Shown here: positions 1 through 8,311 of the stretch, in pieces
How the letters are laid out: each line of letters starts with the position of its first letter
Numbering within the stretch: position 1 is the first letter of the stretch
From: Synergistaceae bacterium
GTDB lineage: Bacteria > Synergistota > Synergistia > Synergistales > Aminobacteriaceae
Length of the DNA: 64,000 nt
Direction: 5' to 3'
Assembly: GCA_031267575.1 (NCBI GenBank)
Contig: JAIRYN010000058.1
Span: forward strand, 16,731 to 80,730
Notes under the pieces: generated by a model
What the model saw: the letters and a program-made list of their open reading frames with translations, nothing else
What the model was told of the DNA's origin: nothing
The model's database searches: none
Made by a program: the position numbers and the translations under genes

Positions 1-22
1 CGTTCGTTAAACCTCCTTGCGG

Positions 23-58
23 CAAAGGTTTCGTGAAGTACAAAGGTTTCGTGAAGTA
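23..58. repeat. 18-bp perfect tandem duplication
   Basis: Two adjacent identical 18-bp copies containing AAAGGTTTCGTGAAG. They lie in the non-coding stretch before the HAD gene. The first 138 bases hold nothing else that I can assign. Confidence 0.85.
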
Positions 59-138
59 TATGATAGCACAGTGGAGAGGAAGCACCTGTCTATTTCTGCT
101 GAAATAACCCGATAGTCGCGGTAAAAATTAGCGGGTCT

Positions 139-624
139 TCAGCTTCTTAAAGTAGCCGTTAGCCGGTTTTGATGGATAAAGAGGTCCAAGGCGTCCAATA
201 TATCATTGACAACCACGTCGGAAACGGCAAAATTCGGCGCGAAGCACCCTTCCGCGCCGAATACTGTGATTGCCAATTTGCTTTCTTTCAACATCTGTAG
301 ATCGTTTTTGCCATTGCCCACGGCGGCGGTAACATCGGGCCCCAAGAAACAGAGCAACTCTTGTTTGCGTTCGGCGATGTCCTGTCCATGATGAATTTTT
401 ATTTCCACGGGTAGCTTGCCGCATTGTTGAGAGACGCTGCCGTTGGTGTCGGCGGTAACAATAAAAATTTTGACTTCCTGTTTGGCGATTTCCCAAAGGC
501 GTTCTGCCACTCCATCAAGCAAAACTCCGTCTTTCGCTATCGTTCCGTTGAAATCCAAAACTAAATATTCAATCTTAAAATGATTGCCATCCGGCATTAG
601 AATTTCCAAAGTTATCTCTCCCAC
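139..624 (-). CDS. HAD-superfamily hydrolase, soluble P-type ATPase-like
   Basis: A 161-residue protein with HAD-fold phosphatase motifs: motif I DFNGT (about residues 24-28, the first Asp being the expected nucleophile), motif II IVTAD, and motif III-like GNGKNDLQML. Its size and the DFNGTIAKDG signature match the small soluble proteins that resemble the P-type ATPase phosphorylation domain (COG4087-like) rather than larger sugar phosphatases. The substrate is unknown. The frame opens with GTG. An internal ATG nine codons later (MPDGNHF) could be the true start, since neither has a strong ribosome site. The gene stands alone, facing away from nhaC. Confidence 0.75.
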   Translation of the reverse strand: MGEITLEILMPDGNHFKIEYLVLDFNGTIAKDGVLLDGVAERLWEIAKQEVKIFIVTADTNGSVSQQCGKLPVEIKIHHGQDIAERKQELLCFLGPDVTAAVGNGKNDLQMLKESKLAITVFGAEGCFAPNFAVSDVVVNDILDALDLFIHQNRLTATLRS

Positions 625-1090
625 TGCTCAAGATTGTTTTTAACTTGATGTTCATTATTATACGGTATTATTATACGGTATTGAAAATCTCACGGTACGA
701 ACGCAGCATCAGACCTTTCGTCATTGGGCGTAAAAATTGGTTATTTTCCTCCACGGTCGATGAAGCGAAAGCCAGCTCTGTAATCTATTTGTTATAGAAA
801 CAGCGAAGAAAAACTCACTTAAGCCTTTCAAGTATCCTTTTCCTGCTCTTTCCATGTCCATTTTCTTTGACGTTGACGTTTACGAAAATTTCGTTGCGAA
901 AGTTGAGTGGCAATTTAGAGATTTACCATTCAATTTTAAGAATATAAAAAATGCTATACTATGCTATACTATAAGAACGGTGAAGTCTTTTATCATTACT
1001 ATGAGAAAATAGCAGTTTAACAACGCCTTAGAGATAATTATTTTTTATTTGGCTAATGGCTTCGCCTCAAACATTTAGGAGGGATGAATC
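625..1090. other. non-coding stretch with two tandem duplications
   Basis: No gene is visible in this 466-base gap. It contains a 13-bp duplication at 654-679 and a 10-bp duplication at 951-970 (ATGCTATACT twice). The second doubles a TATACT that could serve as a -10 box for nhaC, but I see no convincing -35 partner. AGGAGGG just before 1091 is the nhaC ribosome site. Confidence 0.6.
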
Positions 1091-2515
1091 ATGACGAAGG
1101 CACGAACAAAAAAAACTCCGAGTCTTTTGCTGGCTCTTATGCCGGTAGTGCTTACCGTGTTTATACTGATCCTCTCGATCACGACATTCGGTTTGGATGT
1201 TCAAGTTCCGCTGATCATCGGTACGTGTATCACGGCTTTTATCGCTATTGTCTTTCTCGGCTATACTTGGCAAGAACTGGAAGACGGCGCCATTGAATCC
1301 GTAAAGAGCGTCATGCAAGCAATCTTACTGTTGATCGTGATCGGCGCTACAATCGGCACTTGGATCGCTGGCGGTGTTGTCCCTGCCCTCGTTTATTATG
1401 GATTGAAAATTATCACGCCTGGCTTGTTCCTGGTCGCTTCTATGGTCATTTGCAGCGTGGTTTCCATCGCTGCGGGAGGATCTTGGGCTACAGTAGGAAC
1501 AATAGGCGTTGCGCTTATCGGTATTGCACATGGCTTAAATATCCCAGGAGAAATGGCTGGCGGCGCGATCATTTCGGGGGCTTATTTCGGGGATAAAATG
1601 TCGCCGTTGTCCGATACGACAAATTTGGCTGCCGCAGTCGCCGGTTCCACACTTTTAGATCATATCAAACACATGTTTTACACCACAGTTTTTGCGTATG
1701 GCATCGCCCTAGTCGTTTTTGGAATTATGGGTGCGCGTTTTGCTGATCAACCCCTCGATTCAGCGCAGATCAACGGTATTTTGGATGCTCTTTCCAGCAA
1801 ATATGTCATTTCCCCTTGGCTATTGCTGGTTCCTGTGTTGGTTATCGTTATTGTGGGCATGAAGGTCCCCGCCATCCCTGGATTATTCGCCGGAACCATT
1901 TTGGGTTTGCTTTGCGCTATAGGCGTGCAGCATTCTGGTTGGAGCGTCGCGTTGAACTCCATCATGTACGGTGTTGTTTCCGAAACTGGACATGAAATGG
2001 TAGACGGTCTTTTGACCAACGGTGGATTCATGAATATGATGTGGGTTATTTCACTGATTATCTGTGCGCTGACCTTTGGCGGCATACTGGAAACGGCAGG
2101 TATGATGAACGTTATCGCCATGAGTTTGCTTAAACTGGCCCACAAAACCGGTTCCTTGATCATGGTGACGGTGGTTTCCGCAATATTCTCCAATGTTTTA
2201 TTGGGGGACCATTGCATTGCCATAGCCATACCTGGCCGTATGTATAGAGGCGAGTATAAAAAACGCGGTTTGGCGCCGCGCAATTTATCCCGTGCGTTGG
2301 AAGACGGCGGCACGGTCACTTCGCCATTGATTCCCTGGAATACCTGCGGTGCTACCATGTCCAAATTTTTAGGGGTGCCGACCCTGAGTTATGCGCCATA
2401 CTGCCTATTCAATATCCTCTGCCCCATTTTTTCCGTCATTTTCGGATATACTGGATTTACGATTATGAAACTGGAAGATGACCCTTCTGCTGAGGAATAC
2501 ACGAGTAAAAAATGA
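1091..2515 (+). CDS. nhaC: Na+/H+ antiporter, NhaC family
   Basis: A 474-residue polytopic membrane protein with about 11-12 hydrophobic segments. The C-terminal half carries the NhaC-type signature GDHCIAIAIPGRMY followed by ALEDGGTVTSPLIPWNTCG, and the N-terminal half has GGSWATVGTIG. NhaC proteins exchange Na+ for H+ across the inner membrane. Some relatives carry amino or organic acids, so the substrate is not certain. AGGAGGG sits 6-7 bases before the ATG. The next gene (acetamidase family) starts 10 bases after the stop, so the pair is probably one transcript and the transporter may serve that enzyme. Confidence 0.85.
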   Translation: MTKARTKKTPSLLLALMPVVLTVFILILSITTFGLDVQVPLIIGTCITAFIAIVFLGYTWQELEDGAIESVKSVMQAILLLIVIGATIGTWIAGGVVPALVYYGLKIITPGLFLVASMVICSVVSIAAGGSWATVGTIGVALIGIAHGLNIPGEMAGGAIISGAYFGDKMSPLSDTTNLAAAVAGSTLLDHIKHMFYTTVFAYGIALVVFGIMGARFADQPLDSAQINGILDALSSKYVISPWLLLVPVLVIVIVGMKVPAIPGLFAGTILGLLCAIGVQHSGWSVALNSIMYGVVSETGHEMVDGLLTNGGFMNMMWVISLIICALTFGGILETAGMMNVIAMSLLKLAHKTGSLIMVTVVSAIFSNVLLGDHCIAIAIPGRMYRGEYKKRGLAPRNLSRALEDGGTVTSPLIPWNTCGATMSKFLGVPTLSYAPYCLFNILCPIFSVIFGYTGFTIMKLEDDPSAEEYTSKK

Positions 2516-2525
2516 GGAGACGATT

Positions 2526-3464
2526 ATGAACTTGGATCAATCCGCGCCGGTGTCCAGCGGTCATACCGATCACTATTTGAAACGACACAGCGTTATCCAC
2601 TCTATGAGTCGCGCCAACAACCCGGCGCTGTATATGTGTTCTGGGGAAACTGTAACAGTGGAAACTTATGATTGTTTCCATGATCAATTGCTGGATCCAC
2701 AGGCTGTCTTCGAAGATATCGATTTTTCGAAGCTCAACCCTGCTACCGGACCTATCTACGTAGAAGAGGCCGCTCCGGGAACCATGCTGAAGATCGACAT
2801 ACTAGACATACTATTGAATGAATGGGGCTGTACGGAAATTGATCGAGAATATGGAACTTTGGCCGACCTCGTCGAGCAACCTGTTGTCCGGCGTATTCCG
2901 GTGCGACAAGGAAAGGTTCATTTCAGCGAACACTTGCGGTTGGACCTGCATCCGATGATTGGTGTAATCGGCGTAGCGCCTGAAGACGGAGAAGTCGCGA
3001 CGGATTGTCCCGCCTCCCATGGCGGCAATATGGATTGCACTTTGATCGCTCCGGGTGCCACGTTGTATTTACCTGTTTTTGTCCCAGGCGCGCTGTTTGC
3101 CCTAGGGGATTTACACGCCTGTATGGGCGATGGTGAAATCGGAGGTTGTGGTTTAGAGGTCGCCGGACAGGTAAAATTGCGATTGAGCATACTCCATCAG
3201 CGCGTACAGGGCTTTCCTATTGTAGCCAACGCGACTGAGCTAGCTGTGATCGCCTCCGAGGCCACAATAGAAAACGCGTGGACCCTGGCTGTACGACAAA
3301 TGTACACTTTGCTGCGAAACGAAACCAGCTTATCCTCAGATGAAGTCATCATGTTGCTTTCTCTTTGTGGGAATTTGGCTATTTGTCAAACGGTAAATCC
3401 CCAAAAAACTGTGCGCATGTCCATTCCGCTTCGATACGCGCTGGATAGCGGCTATAGTAAGTAG
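2526..3464 (+). CDS. Acetamidase/formamidase family protein
   Basis: A 312-residue protein of the FmdA/AmdA family, which hydrolyses short amides to the acid and ammonia in the cytoplasm. Recognisable blocks are PATGPIYVEEAAPGTML near residue 65, the HPMIGVIGVAP stretch, SHGGNMDC, and GDLHACMGDGEIGG, which holds likely metal-binding residues. An open frame extends upstream into nhaC, but the ATG used here has GGAGA eight bases before it and gives the normal family N-terminus. It follows nhaC by 10 bases. The true amide substrate cannot be read from sequence. Confidence 0.85.
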   Translation: MNLDQSAPVSSGHTDHYLKRHSVIHSMSRANNPALYMCSGETVTVETYDCFHDQLLDPQAVFEDIDFSKLNPATGPIYVEEAAPGTMLKIDILDILLNEWGCTEIDREYGTLADLVEQPVVRRIPVRQGKVHFSEHLRLDLHPMIGVIGVAPEDGEVATDCPASHGGNMDCTLIAPGATLYLPVFVPGALFALGDLHACMGDGEIGGCGLEVAGQVKLRLSILHQRVQGFPIVANATELAVIASEATIENAWTLAVRQMYTLLRNETSLSSDEVIMLLSLCGNLAICQTVNPQKTVRMSIPLRYALDSGYSK

Positions 3465-3505
3465 ATAAGTAGAATGGAGAGTACATGGACTAGCATTTTC
3501 GAAGG

Positions 3506-3540
3506 CCCCAAAACTAATTGGGGAATCTTTGACGTTTTTT
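3506..3540 (+). terminator. weak hairpin after the acetamidase gene
   Basis: A six-base-pair stem (CCCCAA/TTGGGG, loop AACTAA) lies about 40 bases past the stop and is followed 11 bases later by six Ts. It may be a rho-independent terminator, but the stem is short. Confidence 0.35.
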
Positions 3541-3657
3541 GCTAATCCATTAATATCAATCATTATGAAAAGTTACATTATGAAAAGTTACGGTGCGGAG
3601 GAATTTTTCTCAATTATTTTATCTCCATTTTTATACGTTTATCTCATAAAGGGACCT

Positions 3658-4052
3658 TCATAAAACGAATCTCAGAAAACCTCTGGAAAGATTGTTAAAA
3701 GCTTGATAAACTGTAAAAGACGCCATGACGGTATTTCTGTCCAGCAGCGCGGTCAGTGTGAAGGAGGCGCGAGAAAGTTGTTCGTTGACCACGAAAAAAT
3801 CTGATAACAACTCCCTCAGCTTCCGATTCCGATTGGATCTCGTGTTGAAGCGTTCATTCATTAGACAGCCTGTGTGATCCGCAGACAGCCTGTGTGATCC
3901 GCGAAAATGACCTGAGAGATCCCGCTGACGTTTAAATTGCGGATTTGTTCGAGCAGGGTATCCGCTTCGAAGCAGCAGCCCAACACGGCGTCGTTCGATC
4001 GTCGGCGCTGTTGCGGAGATAAAGGTTTACGGAGAAATTGAGATATCGGCAT
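3658..4052 (-). pseudogene. small gene split by a 20-bp tandem duplication
   Basis: Two minus-strand frames of 63 and 67 codons meet at a perfect 20-bp duplication. Deleting one copy joins them into one uninterrupted frame of about 124 codons, reading ...IFADHTGCLMNERFN... across the junction. The first frame starts MPISQFLRK; the second ends SRGFLRFVL. I do not recognise the family and assign no function. The continuity after removing one copy is the evidence that this was a gene. Alternatively the downstream part may still be translated from its own ATG. Confidence 0.5.
3863..3902. repeat. 20-bp perfect tandem duplication (frameshifting)
   Basis: Two adjacent copies of a 20-bp unit beginning AGACAGCCTG. 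The length is not a multiple of three, so it shifts the minus-strand frame described at 3658-4052. Confidence 0.9.
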
Positions 4053-4066
4053 TCAATCAAATCCCC

Positions 4067-4131
4067 TTCATCATATCAGTTCATCATATCAGTCAGAGAG
4101 AAACTCTTTTCAGTCAGAGAGAAACTCTTTA
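4067..4131. repeat. two successive tandem duplications (13 bp and 21 bp)
   Basis: A 13-bp unit (TTCATCATATCAG) is repeated at 4067-4092. It is followed at once by a 21-bp period at 4090-4131 that differs only in the last base. Both are in the non-coding leader before the sugar-transport operon. A further 15-bp duplication is at 3561-3590. Confidence 0.85.
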
Positions 4132-4269
4132 CGCAATAGTTCGAAGGTGAAAATATTTTTTATATTTTTTATAACAATATTTTATGGGAAAAAAAACGTC
4201 GATGATTTATACTAACATATTGTCGGCTGTAAGTTATTTTCAATATATTAAGCAGAGAGGTGGAATATC

Positions 4270-5364
4270 ATGAGAAAATCGCTGTTTGCGGTAATGCTCG
4301 CGCTTGTTCTTTCTCTACCTGGCCTTGGAGTTTGGGCGGAGGCGGCAGGTGTGGACGTCGGAATCGTCCTCCCTACCAAGGACGAACCGCGGTGGCTTCA
4401 AGACCAGGCCCGTTTCGAATCGGTCATAGCGGATACGGATTACAATGTGGAGGTTTTGTTCAGTCAGGGATCGTCCGCCACTGAACGCACAAACGTGGAA
4501 ACATTGATAGCCAGGGGCATCAAGGTCCTCATCATTTGCGCTCACGACGCGGCGGCGGCCAGCCTGACGGTTGAGACGGCAAAAGAGGCCGGCATTACGG
4601 TCATCGCGTATGACCGTCTGATCACTGAAACGAAGGCAGTGGACTACTACGTGACGTTCGATTCTGTGGCGGTGGGAGAAGCGATGGGTCGGTATCTCGC
4701 GGACAACGCCTCTGGAAAAAACCACTCCCTGTATCTGTACGCGGGCGCCGCGACGGATAACAACGCGTTCCTGTTCTTCGAGGGCGCCTGGAACATTCTA
4801 CAGCCGAAGATCACCGACGGGACGTTCGTCATTCGCAACTCCTCCGAGGCCGCCACGCTTCAAGGGGAGGCGAAACTGACCCGTGATCAGCAAGCCCGCA
4901 TCATCGGTCAGATTACGACCGATTGGGATTTTAACGTGGCAAAGTCCAAGGCCGAATCCAACCTGACCGCCGTCGCCGCGGATCAGAAGGGGCTCTGCTT
5001 TGTGCTCGCGCCAAATGACGGGACCGCTCGTTCCATTGCGGATGTGTTCGCGGCTGACGCCGACGTGAACGGCTATTTTGTGACGGGGCAGGACGCAGAA
5101 CTCGCCTCCGTGCAGTATGTTATTGACAGCAAGCAGTCCATGACCGTTTTCAAGGACACTCGGACGCTGGCGCAGGACGCGATGGAGATGGCCATTGCCG
5201 TCATCAAAGGAGAGAAGCCCTCCACCGACACGACGTACAACAACACGACGGTGGATGTGCCGGCGAAACAGACCCCGGTAGTCGTGGTGACGAAGGACAA
5301 TGTAAAGTCTGTTCTCATCGACTCTGGTTATTACGCGGTTTCTCAGTTTACAGGAATCAATTGA
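4270..5364 (+). CDS. chvE: Multiple-sugar ABC transporter substrate-binding protein
   Basis: A 364-residue periplasmic binding protein of the ChvE type. A signal peptide (basic MRK, hydrophobic core, cleavage near VWA-EA, about residue 24) precedes a Peripla_BP_4 sugar-binding fold with GIVLPTKDEPRW, LIICAHDAAAAS, IAYDRLI and the TGQDAELA block. It should bind aldose or aldose-derived sugars outside the membrane and deliver them to GguA/GguB. GAGAGGTGG lies about eight bases before the ATG. The gguA gene begins 66 bases downstream, so the three genes form an operon. The exact sugar is unknown. Confidence 0.85.
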   Translation: MRKSLFAVMLALVLSLPGLGVWAEAAGVDVGIVLPTKDEPRWLQDQARFESVIADTDYNVEVLFSQGSSATERTNVETLIARGIKVLIICAHDAAAASLTVETAKEAGITVIAYDRLITETKAVDYYVTFDSVAVGEAMGRYLADNASGKNHSLYLYAGAATDNNAFLFFEGAWNILQPKITDGTFVIRNSSEAATLQGEAKLTRDQQARIIGQITTDWDFNVAKSKAESNLTAVAADQKGLCFVLAPNDGTARSIADVFAADADVNGYFVTGQDAELASVQYVIDSKQSMTVFKDTRTLAQDAMEMAIAVIKGEKPSTDTTYNNTTVDVPAKQTPVVVVTKDNVKSVLIDSGYYAVSQFTGIN

Positions 5365-5430
5365 AAGTATGATCGAAAGTTTCGGGGCCGGCTCGCGCGC
5401 GAGGCGGCCCTTTCGAAGGGAGCGTCGGCA

Positions 5431-6999
5431 GTGAGCGATTTCATTCTCGAAATGAAAAACATCGTCAAGACATTCCCTGGAGTGCGTGCACTGGATAACG
5501 TCAGTTTTCAGGTCAAACGCGGAGAAATTCACTGTCTTGTGGGGGAGAACGGAGCCGGCAAATCTACCCTCATGAAGGTGTTATCCGGTGTTTATCCGTT
5601 TGGTTCTTATGATGGGGGTATCTATTTAGACGGTTCGCTCGTGCGTTTTCAGTCGATCAGGGACAGCGAAAAAGCGGGCGTCGCCATCATCTATCAGGAA
5701 CTGGCACAGTTTCCCGAACTCTCGGTTTACGAAAATATTTTTATGGGGCATGAAATAATGAATGGACGCGTGATCGACTGGAACAAGACGATTGTCCGCG
5801 CCGGAGAAATCCTGAGGCGCGTCCGTCTCGACGTCAATCCCGCGACCAAGATCATACGACTCAGCGTGGGGCAGCGGCAACTGATCGAGATAGCCAAAGC
5901 GCTCTCCAGGGATGTCAGTCTGCTGATCTTCGATGAGCCCACCGCCGCGCTCAACGAAAGCGACAGCGCCAGCCTTCTCGATCTGATCAGAGAGCTCAAG
6001 TCACAGGGAATCACCTGCATCATGATTTCCCACAAACTCAAAGAGATTGTTTCCATAGCGGACAGCATCACCGTCCTGAGAGATGGAAGCACCGTCTGTT
6101 CTTTTGACGTCGCCGACGGCTCTATTTCGGAGGGCGAGATCATACGGCACATGGTGGGCCGCGAGATAAACGAAATTTATCCGAAACGCCAGCGTACCGA
6201 GTTCGGAGAGATATGCTTCGAGCTGAAAAATTGGTCCGTGATCGACCCTGTCACCGGACGAGAGACCCTGCACGACGTCAATATAAACGTGCGCAAAGGC
6301 GAAATAGTTGGACTGGCGGGTCTTATGGGATCCGGACGCACGGAACTCGCGCTCAGTCTGTTCGGAAACACTCGCGCCTATCGCATCACGAACGGTGAAT
6401 TGACCGTGAATGGCAAACGGGTGAGATTCGCGCATCCCGGGGACGCCATCAAAAACGGCGTGGCTTACGTGACCGAGGACCGAAAGCGCAATGGATTGAT
6501 TTTAATCCAGGATATTCGTTTCAACATCACGATTGCGGCTCTGGAAAAGCTGGTAGAAGGAATCGTCCTCAACCTGAACGAGGAAATCCGGATGGCAAAC
6601 GACTACAGGGAGCGAGTCAACATCAAAGCGACGGGCATTCATCAGGCAGTCGGCAATCTGTCCGGCGGAAATCAGCAGAAGACGTCTTTGGCCAAATGGC
6701 TTTTCGCGACTCCTGAGATACTCATTCTGGACGAGCCGACCCGCGGCATCGACGTCGGCGCGAAATTCGAGATTTACACGCTGATGAACAGGCTGGTGGA
6801 ACAAGGTATGAGCATCATCATGATATCCTCCGAACTTCCGGAAATCCTGGGAATGAGTGATCGGCTGTACGTCATGTCCGAGGGAACCATCGCCGGAGAA
6901 ATTTCAGCGGCAGAGGCCACGGAGCGGAAGGTAATGGAGATTGCAACCGGAACCATGAAAATATCGGCAATATCGGAGATATCGGAGGCGTCGGTATGA
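5431..6999 (+). CDS. gguA: Sugar ABC transporter ATP-binding protein (two ABC domains)
   Basis: A 522-residue tandem ATPase of the MglA/GguA class. Domain 1 has Walker A GENGAGKST at residues 38-46, signature LSVGQRQ and Walker B LLIFDEP. Domain 2 has the usual altered Walker A GLMGSGRTE, signature LSGGNQQK and ILILDEP. It hydrolyses ATP to drive sugar import through GguB. The start is GTG, preceded by GAAGGGAG. The last codons contain a short repeat (ISAISEISEA), an in-frame duplication seen often in this genome. The stop overlaps the gguB start by four bases, implying translational coupling. Confidence 0.9.
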   Translation: MSDFILEMKNIVKTFPGVRALDNVSFQVKRGEIHCLVGENGAGKSTLMKVLSGVYPFGSYDGGIYLDGSLVRFQSIRDSEKAGVAIIYQELAQFPELSVYENIFMGHEIMNGRVIDWNKTIVRAGEILRRVRLDVNPATKIIRLSVGQRQLIEIAKALSRDVSLLIFDEPTAALNESDSASLLDLIRELKSQGITCIMISHKLKEIVSIADSITVLRDGSTVCSFDVADGSISEGEIIRHMVGREINEIYPKRQRTEFGEICFELKNWSVIDPVTGRETLHDVNINVRKGEIVGLAGLMGSGRTELALSLFGNTRAYRITNGELTVNGKRVRFAHPGDAIKNGVAYVTEDRKRNGLILIQDIRFNITIAALEKLVEGIVLNLNEEIRMANDYRERVNIKATGIHQAVGNLSGGNQQKTSLAKWLFATPEILILDEPTRGIDVGAKFEIYTLMNRLVEQGMSIIMISSELPEILGMSDRLYVMSEGTIAGEISAAEATERKVMEIATGTMKISAISEISEASV

Positions 7000-8189
7000 A
7001 CGCAAGCAGTCAGAACGCAGGGCAGATCTCGACGGTAGGATTGTCTTCTTTGTTCAAAAACAATATCCGCGATTACGCGATGTATTTTTCTCTCATGTTC
7101 ATTTTTGCCATATTCGGTTTTCTCACGAACGGGCTTTTCTTGTCCCCACGCAATTTATCCGACCTCATCAATCAGACCGGTTACGTGGCCGTATTAGCGA
7201 TAGGCATGACCTGCGTGCTCATCATCGTTCAGATCGACCTCTCCGTGGGGTACGTGGCGGGCTTCACAGGAGCGCTGGCGGCGATGCTGATGAACAGAGG
7301 GTGGAGCACCTTTGCCGTTATCCCGTGCATCATGTTCGTCGGAGTGCTCATAGGCATGTACCAGGGTTTTCTGGTGTCCTTCGTCCACGTTCCCGCGTTC
7401 GTCACCACGCTCGCGGGGATGTTTATGTTCAGAGGACTTCTTTCGATGGTGACAGCGGGCACGGGCACTATCATTGTGCGGGACGAAGTTTTTCGCTCTC
7501 TTTCCAACGGCTTCGTCCCGGATCCCTTCGGCGGAAGAGGGCTGCACGTTCTGACGCTGCTCATAGGTATTGTCGGAGCCGCTCTGATCATCGCTAGTGA
7601 AACGCGCGCCCGGACTAACATGTTACGTTATCGTTTCAATGTGATATCAACTCCTCTTTTTTTGGTAAAAATAACGATGTTTGCCGCTATTTTGCTCACG
7701 ATCACGTGGATCTTGGCTTCATATAAAGGACTGCCGTGGACGGCGGTCATCGTGAGCGTCGTTCTGTTGATTTATAATTTCATGCTCAATAAAACACGTT
7801 TTGGACGCAGTATATACGCTATCGGAGGAAACGCGGAGGCTGCCGAGCTGTCAGGTATAAAGGTCCAAAAGGTGACGTTCATGGTATTCGGCTCCATGGG
7901 TATGTTGGCGGCTCTGGGGGGAATCCTTTACACGTCGCGCCTCGCGTCCGCTACTCCGGCGGCGGGTCTTGGCTTCGAGCTCGACGCCATCGCCTCTTCT
8001 TATATAGGAGGCGTATCCGTGCGGGGCGGGGTTGGAAAAGTGACCAATACGATAGTGGGCGCTCTGGTCATTACGTCGCTGACAAACGGAATGAACCTTC
8101 TAGGCGTCGATATTTCTTTCCAGTATGTCGTCAAAGGCGCCATCTTCATACTTGCTGTCGCGTTCGACGTCCTCTCCAAGAAAAAGTGA
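6996..8189 (+). CDS. gguB: Sugar ABC transporter permease
   Basis: A 397-residue inner-membrane permease of the BPD_transp_2 (RbsC/MglC/GguB) family with about ten hydrophobic segments. Typical blocks are IGMTCVLIIVQIDLSVGYV in the first third and GGNAEAAELSGI with GGVSVRGG towards the C-terminus. The extra-long middle loop is characteristic of the GguB/XylH branch. It forms the channel for the ChvE-GguA system. Its ATG overlaps the gguA stop (ATGA). The next gene, a secreted esterase, begins about 120 bases later and could be read through. Confidence 0.88.
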   Translation: MNASSQNAGQISTVGLSSLFKNNIRDYAMYFSLMFIFAIFGFLTNGLFLSPRNLSDLINQTGYVAVLAIGMTCVLIIVQIDLSVGYVAGFTGALAAMLMNRGWSTFAVIPCIMFVGVLIGMYQGFLVSFVHVPAFVTTLAGMFMFRGLLSMVTAGTGTIIVRDEVFRSLSNGFVPDPFGGRGLHVLTLLIGIVGAALIIASETRARTNMLRYRFNVISTPLFLVKITMFAAILLTITWILASYKGLPWTAVIVSVVLLIYNFMLNKTRFGRSIYAIGGNAEAAELSGIKVQKVTFMVFGSMGMLAALGGILYTSRLASATPAAGLGFELDAIASSYIGGVSVRGGVGKVTNTIVGALVITSLTNGMNLLGVDISFQYVVKGAIFILAVAFDVLSKKK

Positions 8190-8311
8190 TTCCGAAAATG
8201 ATCCGAGTCGAAGGGAGGTAGATCGACAGATCAATCGTAAATGAGACGGCAGAGCACGTGGAGCGGTTATTTGGGCTAAAAAGTTTGTTGCAAACTGAAG
8301 GGAGAATGAAA

